Source of the DNA: Streptomyces canus
Lineage (GTDB): Bacteria > Actinomycetota > Actinomycetes > Streptomycetales > Streptomycetaceae
Direction of reading: 5' to 3'
Assembly: GCF_001514145.1 (NCBI RefSeq)
Contig: NZ_KQ948656.1
Coordinates: forward strand, 434,001-498,000
Length of the DNA: 64,000 nt
Within the stretch, counting starts at the first letter, position 1, and every line of letters starts with the position of its first letter. The notes beneath the pieces were generated by a model, which was not told where the DNA came from, did no database searches, and worked only from the letters and a program-made list of their open reading frames with translations. A program made the translations under genes and the position numbers. Below are positions 58,862 to 64,000 of this stretch, piece by piece.

Positions 58862-61800
58862 ATGCTCCGTAAACGCCCCCTGTTGCTCGTACTCCTGAGA
58901 GGCCTTGTCATGTGTGCCGTGGTCGCAGGCGCGGTGATCCTGCCGGCGCCCGTGTCCCCCGCGGCGTCGGTTTCGGAGGCTCCGTTCTCCGTGACGGCTC
59001 TGACTGCCAACGGCCGGGTCGACCCGCTGGGCATCGGTGGTGAAGACATGGTCCTAGGCTGGCAGTTGACGTCGGCCCGGCGGGCGACATCGCAGACGGC
59101 CTACGAGATCCAGGTCGGACGCAAGCCGGGCTCGACCGACGTGTGGTCGTCCGGAAAGGTGGCGTCCGACCACCAGGTCGGCGTGCGGTACGGCGGGCCT
59201 GCCCTGGAGGCGGGCGCCCGTTACCACTGGCGCGTTCGGGCCTGGGACGACAAGGGAGTCGCGAGTCCGTGGAGCGCGACCGCGTACTTCGAGACCGGCC
59301 TGCTGGACTCCGAAGACTGGAACGGCGCCCAGTGGATCACTCGCCCCGCGGCTCCGAGCGAGCTGGACAAGTGGACCGACTACACCGCCACGGTCGAGTT
59401 CAAGCTCGACAGCAACGCCTTCGGCATGTTCCTGCGTGCCCCGGATGTGAGCAACGGATACATGGTGCAGTTCAACGTCACGGGCCCAACCCCGATGTTG
59501 AGACTGCACAAGCAGGTCAAGGGCACCTACACCGTGGCTCAGGAGGTGGATCTCGCGCCTTACGGGTTCACCGACGCGAGTCTCCTCGCCGACCGGCACA
59601 CCGTCCGCTATGACGTGGCGGGGACCATCATCAAGACGACGCTCGACGGCAAGCTGGTCAGCACCTTCACCGACTCCACGTTCCCGAAGGGCTACATGGG
59701 TTTCCGCACCCACGCATGCTGCGGCGAACGCGGAACCGTCTACGACGCCGTCGTGACCGGCGCCGACGGAAGTACGCTGCTGGACACCGACTTCGCGTCC
59801 GGCCGCAACCCGTTCACCGGCGGTGAGACAGCCGACTCCGCCCTCGTCGTGTCCGGCACCACGGACGCCCTCTACGCACCCCCGTCCCGTCCGCTGCCAC
59901 TGCTGCGCAAGGACTTCGCGACGAAGGCCCGCAAAAAGATCGCCTCCGCCCGCGTCTACGCGTCGGCACTCGGCCTCTACGAGCTGGAGCTCAACGGCAA
60001 GCCGGTCGGCGACCAGATGCTCGCCCCGGGCTGGACGAACTACGACAAGCGCATCCAGTCCCAGACCTACGACGTCACGAAGCTGCTCGACAGCGGCGAC
60101 AACGCCATCGGCGCTTCTCTGGCGGACGGTTGGTGGGCCGGCAAGGTCGGGCTCGGCTGGACCCATCAGTACGGGGACGCCCCCGCTCTCGTGGCGAAGT
60201 TGCGCATCACCTACACCGACGGCTCCATCCAGTGGATCGCCACGGACGGTTCATGGAAGGCGTCGGAGGGCCCCTATGTGAAGGCCGACCTGCAGGACGG
60301 CGAGACATATGATGCTCGTCTGGAGCCGTCGGGCTGGAGCCGACCTGGCTTCGACGACGCGAAGTGGGAGCCCGCCGCGAGCCTGGACTCACGGAACGCA
60401 CTCCTGGTCCCGCAGAGCGACGAGCCGGTGCGTCGGACCCAGCTGCTCCAGGCCCGGAAGATGACCGAGCCCACCCCCGGGACGTACGTCTACGACCTCG
60501 GTCAGAACATGGTCGGCGTGTCACGGCTCAAGCTGACCGGTTCCGTCGGCCAAGCAGTCAAGATCCGCTACGCGGAAGTGCTCAACAAGAACGGCACCCT
60601 CTACACCGACAACTTCCGCAGTGCCAAGGTCACCGACCGCTACACCTTCGCCGAGACCGGAACGGTCTCCTACGAACCGACCTTCACCCAGCACGGGTTC
60701 CGCTACATCGAGATCACCGGGGTGAACAAACCTCCCGCTCTGTCAGACGTCAAGGGCGTCGTATGGGGATCCGACCTCCCCACCACCGGCACACTGAAGA
60801 CCTCGGACACCATGCTCAACCAACTGGTGAGCAACATCTCCTGGAGCCAGCGCGGCAACTTCCTCTCCCTCCCCACCGACACCCCGGCCCGCGACGAACG
60901 TCTGGGATGGACGGGAGACATCAGCCTGTTCGCGCCGACGGCCAACTACCTGGTCGACACCCGCGCGTTCCTGTCCCACTGGATGGCGGACGTACGCAAC
61001 TCCCAGTACGCCAACGGCGATCTGCCGGCGGTCGTACCGACCCCTCAGGGCCAGTTCGGTGACAGCGGTGTCGGGTGGTCCGATGTGATGATCACGGTGC
61101 CGTACCACGTATGGCTCTCCTACGACGACACCCGCATCCTGCGGGAGAACTACCCGGCCATGCAGAAGTTCTTCCAATTCGTGCGCACCAGCGCCGGACC
61201 GGACCTGCTCGAGCCCGGCCGCACCACCTTCTTCACCAACGACTGGCTGAACCTCGACGACCCGACCGAGCAGGGCATACTGGGCACGGCCTACTACGCC
61301 GAGAACGCCCGCATGATGGCGGAGACGGCCAAGGCCCTGGGCGATGACGCGGCGGCGTCCGACTACGGCAAGCTCTCCGCGGACATCCGCGACGCCTTCA
61401 CCAAGGCCTATGTCGCAGCCGACGGCACCGTCAAGGGCAACTCCCAGACCGGGTACGCGATGGCCCTCGCCATGAACCTGGTCTCGGATCCGGCACTGGT
61501 CGACAAGGTCGGTGAGAAGTTCGTGGCCAAACTGGCGGTCACCGACTACCACCTGCGGACCGGGTTCATCGGCACGCCATTGCTGCTGCCCGCGCTGAGC
61601 AGGATCGGCCGGGACGACCTGGCCTACAAGATGCTGCTGCACAAGGACTACCCGTCCTGGGGCTACGAGGTCGCCAACGGTGCCACCACCATGTGGGAAC
61701 GCTGGAACTCCATCATGCCCAACGGCGACTTCGGCCCGGTCGACATGAACTCCTTCAACCACTATGCCTACGGCGCCGTGGGTGACTGGATGTTCCAGAA

Positions 61801-62155
61801 CATCGGCGGCATCTCCGCGCTCGAGCCCGGCTACAAGCTCACCCGGATCGCGCCGGTGCCCGGCGGGAACCTGACGGAAGGCACCGGAAGCCTCACCACC
61901 GTCTACGGCCGCCTGTCGTCGAAGTGGAGCACGCGCAACGGCGCCATCAACCTGAAGGTGACGGTCCCGGTCAACACCGTCGCGGAGGTCCACGTACCGA
62001 CGAAGACCCGTTGGGCGGTCACGGAGGGCGGCAGGCCGGCCGACGCCGCCAAGGGAGTCCGCTTCCTGCGCATGGAGAAGGGTGCCGCCGTGTTCGAGGT
62101 CGGCTCGGGGTCCTACGACTTCGGCGTCGACACCGTCCGCGGGGTGGCTGAGTAG
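58862..62155 (+). CDS. Secreted alpha-L-rhamnosidase (GH78)
   Basis: A 1097-residue secreted glycosidase. A signal peptide (RKRPLLLVLLRGLVMCAVVAG) ends near PVSPAASVSE. An N-terminal Fn3-like domain (VTALTANGRVDPLGIGGEDMVLGWQL) and a laminin-G/concanavalin-like insert around residues 165-310 precede the main rhamnosidase domains. The catalytic acid region is DERLGWTGD at about residue 678, and a second acidic residue is in TTMWERWNSI with the following FNHYAYGAVGDWMF. It releases rhamnose from plant or microbial polysaccharides and flavonoid glycosides. GGGAG precedes the ATG. It is controlled by the LacI operator and closed by a terminator. Confidence 0.93.
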   Translation: MLRKRPLLLVLLRGLVMCAVVAGAVILPAPVSPAASVSEAPFSVTALTANGRVDPLGIGGEDMVLGWQLTSARRATSQTAYEIQVGRKPGSTDVWSSGKVASDHQVGVRYGGPALEAGARYHWRVRAWDDKGVASPWSATAYFETGLLDSEDWNGAQWITRPAAPSELDKWTDYTATVEFKLDSNAFGMFLRAPDVSNGYMVQFNVTGPTPMLRLHKQVKGTYTVAQEVDLAPYGFTDASLLADRHTVRYDVAGTIIKTTLDGKLVSTFTDSTFPKGYMGFRTHACCGERGTVYDAVVTGADGSTLLDTDFASGRNPFTGGETADSALVVSGTTDALYAPPSRPLPLLRKDFATKARKKIASARVYASALGLYELELNGKPVGDQMLAPGWTNYDKRIQSQTYDVTKLLDSGDNAIGASLADGWWAGKVGLGWTHQYGDAPALVAKLRITYTDGSIQWIATDGSWKASEGPYVKADLQDGETYDARLEPSGWSRPGFDDAKWEPAASLDSRNALLVPQSDEPVRRTQLLQARKMTEPTPGTYVYDLGQNMVGVSRLKLTGSVGQAVKIRYAEVLNKNGTLYTDNFRSAKVTDRYTFAETGTVSYEPTFTQHGFRYIEITGVNKPPALSDVKGVVWGSDLPTTGTLKTSDTMLNQLVSNISWSQRGNFLSLPTDTPARDERLGWTGDISLFAPTANYLVDTRAFLSHWMADVRNSQYANGDLPAVVPTPQGQFGDSGVGWSDVMITVPYHVWLSYDDTRILRENYPAMQKFFQFVRTSAGPDLLEPGRTTFFTNDWLNLDDPTEQGILGTAYYAENARMMAETAKALGDDAAASDYGKLSADIRDAFTKAYVAADGTVKGNSQTGYAMALAMNLVSDPALVDKVGEKFVAKLAVTDYHLRTGFIGTPLLLPALSRIGRDDLAYKMLLHKDYPSWGYEVANGATTMWERWNSIMPNGDFGPVDMNSFNHYAYGAVGDWMFQNIGGISALEPGYKLTRIAPVPGGNLTEGTGSLTTVYGRLSSKWSTRNGAINLKVTVPVNTVAEVHVPTKTRWAVTEGGRPADAAKGVRFLRMEKGAAVFEVGSGSYDFGVDTVRGVAE

Positions 62156-62179
62156 GCCCGGAGAGCCGCGTGCCATGCC

Positions 62180-62206
62180 GGCGGGCCCGGACGCTCCGGG
62201 CCCGCC
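62180..62206 (+). terminator. Terminator of the rhamnosidase transcript
   Basis: GGCGGGCCCGGA and TCCGGGCCCGCC form a perfect 12-bp stem around the loop CGC, 24 bases after the GH78 stop. It is GC-rich without a long U tract. Confidence 0.85.
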
Positions 62207-62284
62207 AACGACAGTCGAGACGCCCGGCAGGCCCAGACCTCCATCGAGGCCGCGACACCGACAGCCCACGGGCCCGCCGGTTCA

Positions 62285-62450
62285 GCAGCGCGAGCGTCGC
62301 TATGTGCCGATCACCGAGGCGCGGCATCGTGACGGGATTCAAGACCGTTTCCTTGCCGAGGACGAGCGGCTCGCCATTGCCGACTTGCTCCGGTCCGGGA
62401 ACCCGCCGCGCGCGATCGCCCGGGGAGCTCGGCCGGAGGGGCGGGAGGCC
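62285..62450 (+). mobile_element. Fragment of an IS30-family transposase
   Basis: The frame reads QRERRYVPI and then RFLAEDERLAIADLLRSGNPPRAIAR, matching the HTH region of IS30 transposases (SEDER.AIA, PPRAIAREL). The match stops after about 55 residues. There is no start, catalytic core or terminal repeat that I can identify, so it is a scrap. Confidence 0.55.
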
Positions 62451-62455
62451 CAACG

Positions 62456-62851
62456 TCACAAGGCGATCAGACCTGCCGTCGTCTCTCCAAAGCCACAGAC
62501 GTCGAAGTAGAAGGATCGCAAGTGCTCTTCGAAGTCGACGTGCAGCCACTCACACCCCGCAGCACGGCATTCCTCAGCAGCTGCCTTGACCAGCGCGGCT
62601 CCCACCCCGTTCGAACGATTGCGCAGTGCGACCACCGTGTCCAGAACAAACGCATGGACGCCGCCGTCCCAGACGACGTTGACGAAACCGACCAAACGGT
62701 GATCTTCCCAGGCGCAGACCCAGCCGAGGCTGTGACGTTGAAGCCGTGCACGCCAATCCGTCTGCCCGACCGGGTGATCGAATCCTTCGGCATGCAGCTT
62801 GTTGAGAGCTGAGTTGTCGACGTCGCCCCGCCACTCATACGTGATCGTCAT
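62456..62851 (-). CDS. GNAT-family N-acetyltransferase
   Basis: A 131-residue GNAT protein. AWEDHRLVGFVNVVWDGGVHAFVLDTVVALRNRSNGVGAALVKAAAEECRAAGCEWLHVDFEEHL carries the acetyl-CoA loop (RNRSNGVGAAL), and the C-terminal FYFDVCGFGETTAGLIAL is the usual GF end. The substrate is unknown. The ATG at 62851 begins the normal fold. It lies between the IS30 scrap and small hypothetical genes. Confidence 0.82.
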   Translation of the reverse strand: MTITYEWRGDVDNSALNKLHAEGFDHPVGQTDWRARLQRHSLGWVCAWEDHRLVGFVNVVWDGGVHAFVLDTVVALRNRSNGVGAALVKAAAEECRAAGCEWLHVDFEEHLRSFYFDVCGFGETTAGLIAL

Positions 62852-62937
62852 GATCCGAACCTAGTGACCACCAGAGCCGGACTACAGGGCGGGCGACTCA
62901 CTCACCCTCTGCACGCGGTGCAGTCCTGGACTGGTGA

Positions 62938-63168
62938 TCACTCGATGTGTCCAGTGCTGGGATCCACCTGCGAGAGGAAGTCCCGGATGGCCTCCTCGAG
63001 TTCGGCCCTGGCGACTTGCACCGGAGGATGGCTGCGGAACCCGAACCCGTAGTGAGGGTCGGGACCGGTCAGCCAGGTGACGTCGTAAGTACCGGGGCTG
63101 TCGTCCGACTGGCTGACCTCGAACTCCTCACCGTCGACGGACATCCGCAACGGCCCGTCCGTCGACAT
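62938..63168 (-). CDS. Hypothetical protein
   Basis: A 76-residue protein from the ATG at 63168 (MSTDGPLRMSVDGEEFEV). It has a beta-rich sequence (SVDGEEFEVSQSDDSPGTYDVTWLTGPDPHYGFGFRS) and a C-terminal helix (ARAELEEAIRDFLSQVDP). No family is recognised. A longer in-frame start near 63234 gives about 98 residues. It is monocistronic with a short upstream gap. Confidence 0.55.
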   Translation of the reverse strand: MSTDGPLRMSVDGEEFEVSQSDDSPGTYDVTWLTGPDPHYGFGFRSHPPVQVARAELEEAIRDFLSQVDPSTGHIE

Positions 63169-63247
63169 CACGACCTGCTTTCTGCTCCGGTATGAGGGCG
63201 CGCGTGGTCTCAACTGCCTATGTGCCGCGATCATATGGGCATCTGCA

Positions 63248-63700
63248 TCACGCAACGGTGAAGTCGGCCGCCTTGGTGTCCAGCGTCGTCTCGCCGTCCT
63301 TGGCGGTGGCGAGGACGGCGACGTGCCACAGACCGTGCGGGGACGCCTCGGCGTCGGCGCGGGTGACGATGGCGGTGTAGGTGCAGCGCACGGTGTCCTC
63401 ACCGGACGGCTTGCATACGGCCGATTCCGCGGCGGCCATGTCCTTGGCAGTCAGCGCCTTCTTCGCGAAGGAAGAGTTCGCCGGCCAGGCCAGGACCTTC
63501 ACGTTCTTGATGCCAGAGGACACCGTGACGTCGGTGGTGAAGGTCAATGAGCCACTGCGGTCGCCGTCGGGGGCAGCGTAGTGGGCCGCGCTGTGCGCCA
63601 CGGAGGGAGGCTGCTCCCCGGCGTGGGCGAGGGCGAAGGCTCCGGCGCCACCGAGGACGACGACACCGGCGGTCACGGACAGGACGACACGTCGCGGCAT
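63248..63700 (-). CDS. Secreted protein, DUF5707-like
   Basis: A 150-residue exported protein. A signal peptide (RRVVLSVTAGVVVLGGAGAFALAHA) is followed by a small beta-sandwich-like domain (GSLTFTTDVTVSSGIKNVKVLAWP; AAESAVCKPSGEDTVRCTYTAIVTRADAEASPHGLWHVAVLATAKDG) with two Cys that may bond. It resembles the Streptomyces DUF5707 group, of unknown function. AGGGAA precedes the ATG. Confidence 0.65.
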   Translation of the reverse strand: MPRRVVLSVTAGVVVLGGAGAFALAHAGEQPPSVAHSAAHYAAPDGDRSGSLTFTTDVTVSSGIKNVKVLAWPANSSFAKKALTAKDMAAAESAVCKPSGEDTVRCTYTAIVTRADAEASPHGLWHVAVLATAKDGETTLDTKAADFTVA

Positions 63701-63886
63701 GAGAAGTTTCCCTACTGGAATAAGCTGGATCGGACCGGCGCTCCAGGGCTGCGCCGTTGCACCAATGCTGGCCGAGCGGCGGGCAACGGGTATGAGCGCA
63801 CATACTCAACCAAGGCCTGAGTAGCTGGCTCCAACAAAAGCGGTTTGATCATGTGCCTGTCGGCTTGATCGCTCGTTGATGAGGGC

Positions 63887-64000
63887 ATGGGGAAGCGTCA
63901 GTCGCGGACGTGGGTCGTGTCGGACGAACTGTGGGCGCTCATCGAGCCGTTGCTGCCCGAACCACTGCCGAAGCAGGTCGAGGGCAGACCTTGAGTGCCC
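63887..64000 (+). mobile_element. Start of an IS5-family transposase with a premature stop (runs off window)
   Basis: The ATG at 63887 reads GKRQSRTWVVSDELWALIEPLLPEP, the typical IS5-group N-terminus. It ends at a TGA at 63992-63994 where the family has Arg in GRPRVP; a CGA-to-TGA change explains it, and the frame stays open to the window end. The sequence 63785-63886 upstream probably contains the left terminal repeat, which I cannot define. Confidence 0.65.

Overview
The window is high-GC DNA with GC-rich third codon positions, GTG as well as ATG starts, AAGGAG-type ribosome sites, a mycothiol-dependent isomerase, Tat and lipoprotein secretion signals and many MarR, TetR, IclR, XRE, LacI and LysR regulators. 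Together these point to a Streptomyces or close relative, probably an accessory chromosomal arm, because catabolic genes, decayed genes and transposase scraps are mixed. No rRNA, tRNA, CRISPR array or phage block was recognised.

Layout. 1-7845: a tightly coupled minus-strand operon for salicylate breakdown through CoA esters and gentisate (AMP ligase, NDP-forming CoA ligase, salicylyl-CoA 5-hydroxylase, mycothiol-dependent maleylpyruvate isomerase, fumarylpyruvate hydrolase, gentisate dioxygenase), divergent from an IclR regulator. 7940-13259: a Tat-leadered aromatic decarboxylase, two paralogous MarR regulators around an ABC-2/YhgE-like membrane protein, a TetR regulator and an NmrA-like protein. 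13324-20281: a second, unassigned ring-degradation cluster (VOC protein, frameshifted FAH-family hydrolase, methyltransferase-like protein, homogentisate-dioxygenase-like bicupin, MDR oxidoreductase) divergent from an FAD monooxygenase, with a TetR regulator and nested dyads in the divergent promoter.

20486-24236: a two-component system coupled to an ABC-2 exporter. 24533-31996: redox enzymes, mostly beside their own regulators (aldo/keto reductase with HTH, aldehyde dehydrogenase, SDR with MarR, MDR and frameshifted SDR with TetR). 32029-39371: two intact MmyB-like XRE regulators, one dead copy, and small redox and hydrolase genes behind a repeated upstream element (a 114-bp repeat in two good copies plus diverged relatives). 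39405-49251: alcohol dehydrogenase, DUF2255, Na+/H+ antiporter, amidohydrolase, aldo/keto reductase, GlxA-type regulator, saccharopine-dehydrogenase-like enzyme, F420-reductase-like protein, and a divergent IMPase/LysR pair.

49355-51460 is a scar in which pieces of an OmpR-type response regulator, a GT39 membrane glycosyltransferase and a histidine kinase are joined by deletions and frameshifts. 51549-56590 holds a ClpN-only protein, a two-component system whose kinase carries a second degenerate transmitter, and a lipoprotein L,D-transpeptidase. 56818-62206 is a rhamnoside module: a LacI regulator with TTGAAGCGYTTCAA operators, an unrecognised small gene, and a secreted GH78 alpha-L-rhamnosidase with a strong terminator. 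The right end has an IS30 scrap, a GNAT protein, two small proteins and the start of an IS5-type transposase with an early stop.

Several genes are broken by single-base changes (about 16447, 31190, 34729, 50375, 50990, 51360, 63992). These could be real decay or assembly error, and raw reads would decide.
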